This document shows, piece by piece, positions 42,242 through 50,649 of a stretch of DNA of 64,000 nt. Origin of the DNA: a candidate division KSB1 bacterium. GTDB lineage: Bacteria; Zhuqueibacterota; Zhuqueibacteria; JANLFK01; Oleimicrobiaceae. The notes beneath the pieces are model-generated. The model was not told the origin of the DNA and did not search any database. It saw only the letters and a program-made list of their open reading frames with translations. The DNA lies in contig JAPDPR010000005.1 in NCBI GenBank assembly GCA_034506335.1, positions 1 to 64,000 of the forward strand, given 5' to 3'. The position numbers and the translations under genes were made by a program. The first letter of the stretch is position 1, and every line of letters starts with the position of its first letter.

Positions 42242-42970
42242 ATGTTCGAGAATGCCGAAATAGGGCCTCTGTCTGAGCAGGGTCTCCCGCCAGCGCTTGT
42301 GCCAAAAAGAGGCACGGCACACTGGATCTTTACTGCGTGCTTAGGGCTGCTTCTTGGCGCGGTGGTGCTGTTTGTGTCCCCAGTAGCGGAGAGTACGCTC
42401 GAACTGCTCACAATGAGGGTCCGGCCAAAACAAACGTCAGCAGCTTCCGGATCATCGGTGAAAGCCCAGCAGCGTCAACTACAGCGCAGCGTGACAGAGC
42501 TTCGTCGAAGGTTTAAGCAGCTTACGCCTTCTGGGCACTATCTGATCGTCGATACGGCCAATAACCGCATCTTCGTCAAGGCGGGCGACCGGCTGGTACA
42601 CGAAGGGATCTGCTCCACCGGCAGCTACGTGATGTTACGTGCCGGAGACCAACGCACGTGGGTCTTCAGGACGCCACGCGGCATGTTCCGGGTCCACAGC
42701 AAGCTGGAAGCTCCGGTTTGGCGCAAACCCGACTGGGCCTTTATTGAGGAGGGACGCGAGCCGCCGCCGCCCATGCATCCGGACCGGTTTGAATTCGGCG
42801 TGCTCGGCGAATACGCCCTTGCCTTTGGTGATGGCTACCTGGTGCACGGAACCCTCTACAAACGCCTTCTGGGCATGCCCGTCACCCACGGATGTGTGCG
42901 CCTTGGGGATGAAGATTTGCGCGTCGTCTACCACAAGTTACAGGAAGGCTCACGGATATTCGTATACTGA
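42242..42970 (+). CDS. Second membrane-anchored L,D-transpeptidase
   Basis: 242 residues; no ribosome site is obvious before ATG 42242. A membrane helix lies at about 25-45 (IFTACLGLLLGAVVLFV). The YkuD domain occupies about 95-242: HYLIVDTANNRIFVKAGDRLV, TPRGMFRVHSKL, His202 in LVHGTLY, and His216/Cys218 in VTHGCVRLGDEDL. It is more compact than its neighbour and lacks the helical module. Two different L,D-transpeptidases in one unit suggest separate crosslinking and tethering roles, as for YcbB versus ErfK in E. coli (analogy). Confidence 0.85.
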   Translation: MFENAEIGPLSEQGLPPALVPKRGTAHWIFTACLGLLLGAVVLFVSPVAESTLELLTMRVRPKQTSAASGSSVKAQQRQLQRSVTELRRRFKQLTPSGHYLIVDTANNRIFVKAGDRLVHEGICSTGSYVMLRAGDQRTWVFRTPRGMFRVHSKLEAPVWRKPDWAFIEEGREPPPPMHPDRFEFGVLGEYALAFGDGYLVHGTLYKRLLGMPVTHGCVRLGDEDLRVVYHKLQEGSRIFVY

Positions 42971-42971
42971 G

Positions 42972-43805
42972 ATGCGGCGCCACAGGAGAAACATAGGCCA
43001 GGACAGTGACCACCTCCCCAGGGCCGGAGAAAGGCAGGCAGTAAAACCCAGCGTGTTGTTCTGGGTGAGGCTGATAGTCCTGCTTCTGCCGACGCTAGTC
43101 GTCTTGGCTCTATTCGTGGTATGGCCGGCGGTGCGAAGCCCACTCCCTCTCGAGAGAACCAGTCCTGCACACCAGAAAACAGGGCCCCAACCAGACCCAT
43201 CGCTTCTTCCACTTCTTGTGGAAGAAGCATTCCTGAAGAACCGACTAGTCATCGCCAAGACCGACTCCGTGGCCTTGAGTATCGACCTCGTGGACAGCCT
43301 GCTGACCCTAGATATCAAGGGGGTACCCGTGCGCGTGTGCAGGATAGAGCGGTACAAGTTGAGCGGCGCGCTGCACAGGGCTCAGCGCTCCCCCCTGCTC
43401 GGCGACTGGGTTGCGCGTCCTTTTGTCCTGCAGCGGGAGTATGGCACCATCGCCAAAGCGCCCATCAAGAAGGTGGATGCACCAAAGGATACCATCGAGG
43501 CAGAAAAGCTCGCCAACATGACTCCTCCCCCCGACAGCGGCGACGTGGCATTTGTCTTGGACTTTACGCGCAACCTCACTGTCAAAGTCTGTCAGAGCGA
43601 ACAGCTGTCGGCTGCGGGCCGGTGGCGAAAGCGGACCGTCGAGGCAAACCATCGCCTCAAGGTGCTCCTCACCGACATGGCAGGCCTCTCCCGCAGGCAA
43701 CCACCGATGGCACCCCTGGTGGTGAGCATCACGATTCCCCGCGCCGACGCCAAAGCTGTGTACCGCGCGCTCCCGCGGCGTGCGCTCTTAGCCTTCCGTC
43801 TCTAA
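42972..43805 (+). CDS. Membrane-anchored protein of the transpeptidase unit
   Basis: 277 residues; ATG 42972 lies one base after the stop of the second transpeptidase gene. A single membrane helix sits at about 33-55 (LIVLLLPTLVVLALFVVW). The soluble part begins with a conserved-looking stretch (KTDSVALSIDLVDSLLTLDIKGVPVRVC) and later has DSGDVAFVLDFTRNLTVKVC. I do not recognise a family. Position and topology suggest a periplasmic partner of the transpeptidases. Its last 18 bases overlap the end of the convergent ATP-grasp gene. Confidence 0.7.
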   Translation: MRRHRRNIGQDSDHLPRAGERQAVKPSVLFWVRLIVLLLPTLVVLALFVVWPAVRSPLPLERTSPAHQKTGPQPDPSLLPLLVEEAFLKNRLVIAKTDSVALSIDLVDSLLTLDIKGVPVRVCRIERYKLSGALHRAQRSPLLGDWVARPFVLQREYGTIAKAPIKKVDAPKDTIEAEKLANMTPPPDSGDVAFVLDFTRNLTVKVCQSEQLSAAGRWRKRTVEANHRLKVLLTDMAGLSRRQPPMAPLVVSITIPRADAKAVYRALPRRALLAFRL

Positions 43806-44828
43806 GCCTCCCCCTGAGTGGAGATCGTCCTTCCTCGCGTGACCCGCGCTAGTCGCCTGGGCCCTGCTTGAACCGTCCAGGAACTCACGCACATATGCAG
43901 CCAAGCGGCTGGCGATGCGATCGACTATCTCATCCGGAACACCGTCCGCGTAACGCGACTGCAGGCGCATGTCGCAGAGCTCGTTCACATAGTCGATCAC
44001 CACAAACACCCCCTGCCGGTCCAAGGCGATCTCGGTGGAAAAGAAGCGCAAACGGCATATTGCGGCTATCTTCTCGACAATAGCAAAGAGTTGCGCCAGT
44101 TGATACCGCTCCACCTCGTCGGGAGTAAGCACCTGGTAGAGGTGAGTGCGGTCATTCCACCACGCGCACTCTGTCAGCCCACAAGCAAAGTAGCCACGGA
44201 ACCAGAACTGGTGACCATCACGCTCGAGGGGAACCACTTTTTGCTGCAAGAGGTACTTGTCGTAGCGGTGCTCCTGGCGTGCTTCTAGCACATCCTGGAG
44301 AGTCTCTGCCCCTTCCACCACGCCAATACCCCCGCCAGTGGTGTTGGCCGGCTTGACCACGAATGGCCGACCAAGGTGAGCCAACTCAGCCACGGACAAG
44401 CGCACTTCCTCGGTGGAATCAAATGGTGGCAGGATGATGGTGAAGGGCGTGTGTAGACCATTGGCGATAAACTCCAGATGCATGGTGGCCTTGTCTGAGG
44501 CCCAACGCAGCTTTTCAAGCGGTTCAAGCACCTCGCCACCTTGCTCGGCCACTAAGAGTTGCAGGGGGTAAAACTCGTGCGCGGCATCGCTAGCCCGGTC
44601 AATAAGAAAACGGATGCGCATTCTTCCTGCGCGCACCAGCTCCACCGTCGCCGCCAGGTTGTTCTTCCAGACGACGAAAGTGCTTAGACCCAGCGCTTTT
44701 GCGTGGCGCTCGATCAAACGGACAAAGTCCCAATCGTACTCCCAGTCCAAGGCAAGCGCCAGGTCGTATGTCACCACCTCAGCTTTCGCCGATTCAAACA
44801 CAGGCTGAAGCTCATAGGTTTGGTTCAT
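43788..44828 (-). CDS. ATP-grasp superfamily enzyme
   Basis: 346 residues from ATG 44828 (MNQTYELQPVF). ATP-grasp signs are LGRPFVVKPANTTGGGIGVV in the nucleotide-binding part, LLQQKVVPLERDGHQFWF and the C-terminal VFVVIDYVNELCDMR. It lacks a Ddl-like N-terminal half and is not close to the two ligases at 34.5-36.6 kb, so it belongs to another ATP-grasp branch (carboxylate-amine ligases of unknown substrate). It runs convergently into the transpeptidase unit. Confidence 0.75.
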   Translation of the reverse strand: MNQTYELQPVFESAKAEVVTYDLALALDWEYDWDFVRLIERHAKALGLSTFVVWKNNLAATVELVRAGRMRIRFLIDRASDAAHEFYPLQLLVAEQGGEVLEPLEKLRWASDKATMHLEFIANGLHTPFTIILPPFDSTEEVRLSVAELAHLGRPFVVKPANTTGGGIGVVEGAETLQDVLEARQEHRYDKYLLQQKVVPLERDGHQFWFRGYFACGLTECAWWNDRTHLYQVLTPDEVERYQLAQLFAIVEKIAAICRLRFFSTEIALDRQGVFVVIDYVNELCDMRLQSRYADGVPDEIVDRIASRLAAYVREFLDGSSRAQATSAGHARKDDLHSGGGLETEG

Positions 44829-44950
44829 AAGGCACCGAGCACTCAGGGTCACTGTCCGACCGATGATTGCCTGTGCAATTTGGCAAAACCAAGGCACTTT
44901 ATCAAGCAAAAACTTCGGCTATGGCAACCACCTAACCCAGCAAAAATCCT

Positions 44951-44979
44951 TTGGAAACAGCTGCGGGATTTGGTATATT
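44951..44979 (+). promoter_or_regulatory. Promoter of the lptF-like operon
   Basis: TTGGAA, 17 bases, TATATT, about 30 bases before ATG 45010. It fits the pattern seen at 17739, 17812 and 60930. Confidence 0.55.
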
Positions 44980-45009
44980 TTGGCGCAAAGCAAAGGAGCG
45001 AGATGGCAG

Positions 45010-46410
45010 ATGCTAATCTTGCCGCGTTATATCGTTCGCGAACACATCGGTCCATTCGTCTTTTCCTTTTTCGTCATCACGCTGTTCTTCCTGCTCAACA
45101 TCCTTTTTCGGGAGCTCGGCCGTTTGTTGAGCCGCGGCCTCGAGTTCCGGGTGATTGTGGAGTACTTTGCGCTGCACATGGGCTGGATCCTGGCGCTTAC
45201 CATTCCGATGGCCGTGTTGCCGGCCGTGTTGATGGCGTTCGGACGACTGTCATCGGACAACGAGATTGTCGCCATCAAGGCCAGTGGGGTTAGCCTCTAC
45301 CGTATCACCGCACCAGTCCTGGTGGCAGCAGGCGCATTGTGTGTGTTCTGCATCTGGTTTGGCAACAGCATCCTCCCGGACATGAACCACCGTGCCAGGC
45401 TGCTCACCGGCGACATCGCCCGCAAACGCCCGACGCTTACGCTTGAACCCGGCGTGGTCTTTGAAGTCAGTCCCACATTGCACCTGAGCGCGCGGGCCAT
45501 CAAGGAGTCAGAAGGATACTCCAAACTCTGGGGCGTAGTCGTCGACGACTACAGCGAGCCGGATGTGACCCAAACAGTATTCGCCGACAGCGGGGAGATC
45601 CACGTGGATCGCACGCAAGGCGCTCTTACCCTTGATCTCTACCACGGCAGGATTGAGAAGGTGGACTTTCGCAAGCTAGGGGAGTACGTGCACGTGTACT
45701 TTCCGCACCTGCGAGTAACCCCCGAGGTGCCTGGTTTGGTGTTGAGCCGCAGCCAATCGGAATACCGAGGCGACCGCGAAAAGAGCGCCCGCACCATGCT
45801 ACGGGAAGTGAAACAAAAACGCGAGCTCATCGCTGCCCAAGCGGACAGAATCCGGCAGGCGCTCAGTGCGCCACACGGCGACAAGCTCTCTTCTCTCCTC
45901 GGGGGTAAGAAACCCAGTCAGCTGCGGGCACAAGACATTGAGAGAGTACTTCGCACACGGGATCCGGGTACCCGCGAAAAGGGCGACCTACCTGGTCTTT
46001 CCCAGATGGAGGTTCGTACCTTGACTGCTATTCGCGACGCCCTCTTGAATATCGAGTCGCTCGAGAGAAGCATCAGCAAACTCATGGTCGAAGTGCACAA
46101 GAAGTATTCCATCCCCGTCGCGTGTGTGGTGTTCGTGCTTATTGGCGCTCCCTTGGGGATTATGGCTCATCGCGGGAGTTGGGCAGTGGGCGGGGGTATT
46201 AGCCTCTTTTTCTTTCTGTTGTACTGGGCGCTCCTCATTGGCGGCGAAGAGCTAGCCGACAGGCGCATTATTAGTCCCTTCTGGGCCATGTGGTCGGCGG
46301 ACATCCTGGTGGGAGCGGCTGGTATTGCGCTGCTGATGCGCTCAGCGCGAGAAACAATACTCATCGACTTTGCTAAGTTGCGGACCATATTCAAAAAGGG
46401 GGCCTCATGA
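45010..46410 (+). CDS. LptF/LptG family lipopolysaccharide export permease with long insert
   Basis: 466 residues from ATG 45010. N-terminal membrane helices (about 10-120, with LPRYIVREHIGPFVFSFF, LTIPMAVLPAVLMAFGRLSSDNEIVA) and C-terminal helices (about 375-460) frame a periplasmic beta-jellyroll, the LptF/G plan. Usual length is about 350-380. The extra is a charged coiled-coil insert at about 245-370 (EKSARTMLREVKQKRELIAAQADRIRQ). The protein should work with LptG and LptB to lift lipopolysaccharide toward the outer membrane. The FGRLSSDNEIVAIKASG loop is the contact with the ATPase in the family. Confidence 0.85.
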   Translation: MLILPRYIVREHIGPFVFSFFVITLFFLLNILFRELGRLLSRGLEFRVIVEYFALHMGWILALTIPMAVLPAVLMAFGRLSSDNEIVAIKASGVSLYRITAPVLVAAGALCVFCIWFGNSILPDMNHRARLLTGDIARKRPTLTLEPGVVFEVSPTLHLSARAIKESEGYSKLWGVVVDDYSEPDVTQTVFADSGEIHVDRTQGALTLDLYHGRIEKVDFRKLGEYVHVYFPHLRVTPEVPGLVLSRSQSEYRGDREKSARTMLREVKQKRELIAAQADRIRQALSAPHGDKLSSLLGGKKPSQLRAQDIERVLRTRDPGTREKGDLPGLSQMEVRTLTAIRDALLNIESLERSISKLMVEVHKKYSIPVACVVFVLIGAPLGIMAHRGSWAVGGGISLFFFLLYWALLIGGEELADRRIISPFWAMWSADILVGAAGIALLMRSARETILIDFAKLRTIFKKGAS

Positions 46411-47411
46411 ACCGCCAGTTCATGCGTGCCTTTCGTATGCTGCTGCTCTGTGCCACCGTAGCCTCCTGCGCACGCGTCGCGCCCACCACCATCGGGGTCC
46501 AAACAAACGAAGAGGGGCGCGTTCGACGATTGGCGGAGCTCGAATTGTCCGTGGTAAAAATCACCTCCTCCGCCTACTACCGCACTTGGTACTATCCCCG
46601 ACCGTCGTCGTTCCGGCTGCCGGCAGCTACGGCGCCGCCTCCTGCCGAGCAAAAGCTTACCAGTAACTCAGTCGCAGGCACAGGGGTAGTGCTTCTGCAG
46701 AATCAACGCGAGATGGTGGTGCTCACCTGCAATCACGTGCTGGACTTTGCCGACACCATCCGCCACTACTACTTGGACGAGAACAAGCGTCCCACCAACC
46801 ATCTCCGCGCGCTCTCAGTGAGGTACCGTCAGGATGTCTTCATCTTTCACCGGAGCGGCGAATGGACAGTCGGCGAGTTAATTGCGAACGACCGGGAAAA
46901 TGACATCGCGCTCCTGAAGACGTCGAGGTCAGAGCAGCATTTGGCCGAGGCACCCCTGCCGTGCCCCTTTGGGGATGCTGGAAGTCTAAAGCTGGGGCAG
47001 GAAGTGTACGTGCTGGGTTTCCCCAAAGGGTTTTTCGCCGTCACCCGTGGCCTGGTGAGTCCCTCGCGCGGCAAGGGGAGGTTCATGTTGGACATCGCCT
47101 TCAATCGCGGCTACTCCGGAGGCGTAGTGGTGCGTTTGGACGGCGCCAAGAGAGCCATGGAATACGTGGGGATGGCCACCTCAGCGGCCTACGATTCTCA
47201 GTATTTGCTGGTGCCGGCTGCGGAGACAGTGCCGCCTGCCTCAGAGTCTGACGTTCCCTATGTGGGGGATGTGTTCGTGGAGGAGCTCAAGCTGATCAAC
47301 TACGGCATCACATTTGTCGTGACAAGCAACGTGGTGGGCGACTTCCTGCGCACCCACGAGGAACGGCTCCAGCGCATGGGCTTCCCATTGACATCGCTTT
47401 TCCGCGGATAA
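46407..47411 (+). CDS. Trypsin-like serine protease lipoprotein between the Lpt permeases
   Basis: 334 residues; ATG 46407 overlaps the previous stop (ATGA). The signal peptide ends in ATVASC, a likely lipobox. The S1 fold is intact: His in LTCNHVLDFAD, Asp in ENDIALLKT, and Ser in FNRGYSGGVVV, where GYSGG replaces the usual GNSGG. A lipid anchor implies action on the periplasmic side of the envelope. Being coupled to an LptF-like gene and followed after 22 bp by an LptG-like gene, it may control LPS export or envelope quality. That is inference. Confidence 0.8.
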   Translation: MNRQFMRAFRMLLLCATVASCARVAPTTIGVQTNEEGRVRRLAELELSVVKITSSAYYRTWYYPRPSSFRLPAATAPPPAEQKLTSNSVAGTGVVLLQNQREMVVLTCNHVLDFADTIRHYYLDENKRPTNHLRALSVRYRQDVFIFHRSGEWTVGELIANDRENDIALLKTSRSEQHLAEAPLPCPFGDAGSLKLGQEVYVLGFPKGFFAVTRGLVSPSRGKGRFMLDIAFNRGYSGGVVVRLDGAKRAMEYVGMATSAAYDSQYLLVPAAETVPPASESDVPYVGDVFVEELKLINYGITFVVTSNVVGDFLRTHEERLQRMGFPLTSLFRG

Positions 47412-47433
47412 TGGCATACGCCGAAGGATCAAG

Positions 47434-48510
47434 GTGCGCATCCTCGACCGCTACATAGCCCGCCGCTTTCTGAGCAACCTGGCCTTCGCCCTGGTTGCCT
47501 TCGCCCTCATTTTCATCATCGTAGACTTGGTGGAACAGCTGGACGCTTTTCTGGACCGCAACGTCCCTTGGTCCATTGTGGCAAAGTACTATCTGCTCTA
47601 CCTGCCTTTCATCGTGGTGATGAGCCTGCCGGTGGCCGTGCTTTTGGCCAGTCTGTTCTGCATGGGCACGTTAGCCAAGCACAACGAGCTCGTGGCAATG
47701 AAGGCCAACGGGATCTCCCTGTACCGCCTTCTACTGCCCATGGTGGTACTGGGCATAGTGGTGAGCCTGGCGGATCTATTCGTAGGCGAGGTGGTGGCGC
47801 CGGCCGCGAACCGGCGCAAGCGCGAAATAAAGCTCGATTACATCGAAAAGCACGACTTTAATGTGCGACGGCGGATGACCAACCTCATCGTGCGCGACCG
47901 CGCCGACCGCCGCCTGCTGATTCGCTACTATGACTCCAAGCAACGCATTGCCTACCGGGTGACCATCCAGGAGTACCAGGGTTCGACACTCAGGCGGCGC
48001 CTGGACGCACCCCTGATGCGCTGGACAGGTGGGTGCTGGCGCATGGAAAATGGCTACGAGAGGGAATTCTCCGCACTTGGAGAACACGCCCTCGCCTTCA
48101 CCACCCGCGACGTAGTCGATCTCAAGCTGATGCCCGAGGAGCTCGCACGCATCCAGCTGGAACCTGAGGAAATGTCCTATGGCGAACTGCGGCGGTTCAT
48201 CGACGAAGTGCGACGCAACGGTGGGAAACCACACCGTTGGCTGGTGGATCTGCACCTCAAGCTGGCCTTCCCATTTAGCAACCTCATCATTCTGCTTATC
48301 GGCGCGGCATTGGCCTCGAGCAAGCGACGAAGCGGCGTTACCATTGGGTTCGGCTTCAGCCTGGTCATCTGCTTCCTCTACTTCGGCCTGATGAAGATGG
48401 GGCAATCCTTGGGGCATACCGGCACGCTCCCACCGGCTCTGGCCGCCTGGTTAGGCAACATGGTCTTTTTGCTCGTGAGTATTGTGCTGGTGGCTCGCAC
48501 CCGTACGTAG
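47434..48510 (+). CDS. LptF/LptG family lipopolysaccharide export permease
   Basis: 358 residues from GTG 47434 (GAAGGA upstream), the normal family length. It opens with LDRYIARRFLSNLAFALVA and contains FIVVMSLPVAVLLASLFCMG with AKHNELVAMKANGISLYR, then a periplasmic jellyroll, then three C-terminal helices (NLIILLIGAALASSKRRSG, GFGFSLVICFLYFG). It presumably pairs with the longer permease encoded at 45010 and an LptB encoded elsewhere. Confidence 0.9.
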   Translation: MRILDRYIARRFLSNLAFALVAFALIFIIVDLVEQLDAFLDRNVPWSIVAKYYLLYLPFIVVMSLPVAVLLASLFCMGTLAKHNELVAMKANGISLYRLLLPMVVLGIVVSLADLFVGEVVAPAANRRKREIKLDYIEKHDFNVRRRMTNLIVRDRADRRLLIRYYDSKQRIAYRVTIQEYQGSTLRRRLDAPLMRWTGGCWRMENGYEREFSALGEHALAFTTRDVVDLKLMPEELARIQLEPEEMSYGELRRFIDEVRRNGGKPHRWLVDLHLKLAFPFSNLIILLIGAALASSKRRSGVTIGFGFSLVICFLYFGLMKMGQSLGHTGTLPPALAAWLGNMVFLLVSIVLVARTRT

Positions 48511-48514
48511 GCAC

Positions 48515-48533
48515 GGCCCAAGGGACTTGGGCC
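48515..48533. terminator. Hairpin between convergent genes
   Basis: GGCCCAAG-GGA-CTTGGGCC, a perfect 8-bp stem, lies 5 bases after the lptG-like stop and is followed by AAAAA on the + strand. It probably ends one or both convergent transcripts. Confidence 0.45.
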
Positions 48534-48589
48534 AAAAATGGAGCGTGGTGGGCCTGCAGGCTCCGCTCGATTGGACCGGCTTGGCCGTG

Positions 48590-49759
48590 TCAAGACAGAG
48601 GGGACTTGGGCGCTACGGCATCCAGACGGCGCAAGAGCTCTAAAGCATAGCGTGAGGCCAATTCTGGGACGCGGAAATCCACGTTGTCCAATGTATCGGT
48701 GGGCCAATGCCAATGGGGCAATAGGCCCTCGGCATCCGTAGCCAGTAACAGCAGAGTGGGGTACCCTTTGCGCGCCGGTACCAGGGCGTCGGTTTGGGCG
48801 AGTCGATAGAACCAGGGGGTGACTTCCCGAAATGGTTCCCGCGAGGCAACCTCACGCGCAAGCTCCACCAGGGGACCGCGAAACCGACAGAGATCCAACA
48901 TCCCTTCTCCCACGCAGTAGTGGAGCTGTCCGCTGCCCAGAGAATCGAACACGAGAAAGTGGGTCCTGGTGGGCGGGAGTTCATGCGCATGACGGCGAAC
49001 AAAATCTCGCATGCCCAGCAGGCCGGTTTCCTCGCTCCCAGTTGCAAGCACCCACACTTGGTAGTTGTGCAGGGGCTCCTTCTTGAGCGTTGCGGCCAGG
49101 TCCAGGAGAACCCCCACACCGGTGGCGTTGTCTGCTGCCCCTTGCACCAACGGCGCGGCAAGACCGGCGTGAAGCAGGACGAGAATATTCCCCACCACGT
49201 AAAGTAGACCCAGACCGAGAAGCACATCCACCACTACCCAGCGCACCCCTAAGGCTCGCGCCAGAAGCAGCAGCACAATAAGGCTAAGAACCCCTGCCCC
49301 CAACAAGAAGTTCAGGCGGAAGTTTCGCACTTGCCTGGGATGCCAAAGGAACCCCGAGCGCGCGGTGTCATAGTGAGCACTCAGGACAACGTGCCCAGAA
49401 GCCGCCGGGTTTTCTATCTTCCCCAGGACATTGTGGGAGGTGGCACGGGAGAAGAGGTAAGCCAACGGCTTGAAGCGAACGGAAAAGTGCCCCCAGAACA
49501 GGAGCAGACCCGCGATGGCAACAATCAGCGCAGGCACTGGCCACCACCACGAAAGAACGACGCCCGCCGCGGGTAGGGCGACAATGGTCACCAATTCCCA
49601 CGTCATCCGCGCTTGGGAGCGAAAGGGTTCCATCCACGCACGAATTCCCAAGGCGCGCAGCGTGGTGAGCAGATGCTCAGCAGCCCGCTTCTCGTTTGCG
49701 CTACAGCTGGCCCTGTGGCTAAAACTACATAGCTCGGCAATGAAGCGACGGATGCGCAT
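48590..49759 (-). CDS. M28 family peptidase with inserted membrane helices
   Basis: 389 residues. The M28 di-zinc ligands are present: VLSAHYDTA, GAADNATGVG, GSEETGLLG (catalytic Glu), FDSLGSGQ and HWHWPTDT. Unlike secreted M28 enzymes it has no signal peptide. Instead, hydrophobic helices are inserted before the first ligand (ELVTIVALPAAGVVLSWWW, ALIVAIAGLLLF) and between the first and second ligands (LNFLLGAGVLSLIVLLLLA, VVVDVLLGLGLLYVVG). The catalytic domain is thus built around a four-helix membrane unit. Substrate unknown, perhaps peptides at the membrane. Confidence 0.85.
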   Translation of the reverse strand: MRIRRFIAELCSFSHRASCSANEKRAAEHLLTTLRALGIRAWMEPFRSQARMTWELVTIVALPAAGVVLSWWWPVPALIVAIAGLLLFWGHFSVRFKPLAYLFSRATSHNVLGKIENPAASGHVVLSAHYDTARSGFLWHPRQVRNFRLNFLLGAGVLSLIVLLLLARALGVRWVVVDVLLGLGLLYVVGNILVLLHAGLAAPLVQGAADNATGVGVLLDLAATLKKEPLHNYQVWVLATGSEETGLLGMRDFVRRHAHELPPTRTHFLVFDSLGSGQLHYCVGEGMLDLCRFRGPLVELAREVASREPFREVTPWFYRLAQTDALVPARKGYPTLLLLATDAEGLLPHWHWPTDTLDNVDFRVPELASRYALELLRRLDAVAPKSPLS

Positions 49760-49773
49760 ACGACCCTCTTCCC

Positions 49774-50400
49774 TCAGGTAATGCCCGCGCCGCCTGCGCC
49801 CTGCCCCCCTAAGGCCCCTACCGCCTCATCGCAGGTGAGCAGATAGGCAAAGCCATAAGCCAAATTGCGGAGAGTGGCGTGATGGTACCCTTCGCCTTCT
49901 GTGGCCGTGCCATCCGCTAGGAAAAAGACACGGAAGTCGCGCACAAAGGCCTCACGCGCAGTCGTCTCACAGCAGAGGTTGCTCATGACACCAGCGATGA
50001 GCAGGTCACGGATGCGCAGATGCCGTAGCGTCCGCGCCAGGGACGTGCGGTAAAATGCACTATAGCGGGACTTGGCAACAACCAGCTCATCCGGCAGAGG
50101 GGCCACTTCCGGCAAGATCTCCCATTCAGGCGTCCCCTTGATGATGAGCTCGCCCCACCATTGGCTCAACATGCCGCCATCATGCACAGGGTCGGTGTGG
50201 CCGTGTTGCGTGTAGATGACCGGCACCGAGGCGGTGCGACAGGCGTCAATCACAGTGCGGACCTTGGGGATGATTGGCGCGGCCACCGCCCGGAACTCTT
50301 CCTGCATGTCGATGACCAAAAGCGCCGCCCTGTCCGCCCGGGGCAGGACGGGAAACGCGCCTGCCTCTGGCACTGCACGGAGCAATTCCTCCCTGGTCAC
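49774..50400 (-). CDS. Isochorismatase-fold cysteine hydrolase
   Basis: 208 residues if GTG 50400 is the start; this choice avoids overlapping the cold-shock gene, whose stop lies 14 bases upstream. The catalytic set of the family is present: Asp in ALLVIDMQEEF, Lys in VVAKSRYSAF and Cys in GVMSNLCCETTAREAF. Members hydrolyse isochorismate, nicotinamide, N-carbamoyl amines and similar substrates. Nothing nearby fixes the substrate. The C-terminal tail is Gly/Ala-rich. Confidence 0.85.
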   Translation of the reverse strand: MTREELLRAVPEAGAFPVLPRADRAALLVIDMQEEFRAVAAPIIPKVRTVIDACRTASVPVIYTQHGHTDPVHDGGMLSQWWGELIIKGTPEWEILPEVAPLPDELVVAKSRYSAFYRTSLARTLRHLRIRDLLIAGVMSNLCCETTAREAFVRDFRVFFLADGTATEGEGYHHATLRNLAYGFAYLLTCDEAVGALGGQGAGGAGIT

Positions 50401-50413
50401 GTGCTCGGTGTCC

Positions 50414-50620
50414 CTACCCAATGACGCGGACGTTGATAGCCCGGTCACCCTTCACTTCGCGCCGGACATCGAAAGCCACCCGCTGACCTTCCTCCAACCC
50501 TCCCGACCGCACACGCGGATCCAGGTCATTCACATGCACGAAAAAGTCTTCATCGTCATCCGAGACGATGAAGCCAAAGCCCCGGATCGGATCCCACTTT
50601 TTCACTGTTCCGTACTTCAT
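50414..50620 (-). CDS. Cold-shock domain protein
   Basis: 68 residues, the standard size. RNP1 is GFGFIV and RNP2 is DFFVHV within the five-strand OB fold (MKYGTVKKWDPIRG ...). It binds single-stranded RNA or DNA and acts as an RNA chaperone. It lies 29 bp after the ABC permease gene and 13 bp before the hydrolase gene. Confidence 0.95.
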   Translation of the reverse strand: MKYGTVKKWDPIRGFGFIVSDDDEDFFVHVNDLDPRVRSGGLEEGQRVAFDVRREVKGDRAINVRVIG

Positions 50621-50649
50621 TGCACCTATTCCTCAGGGTTACCCTGGGT

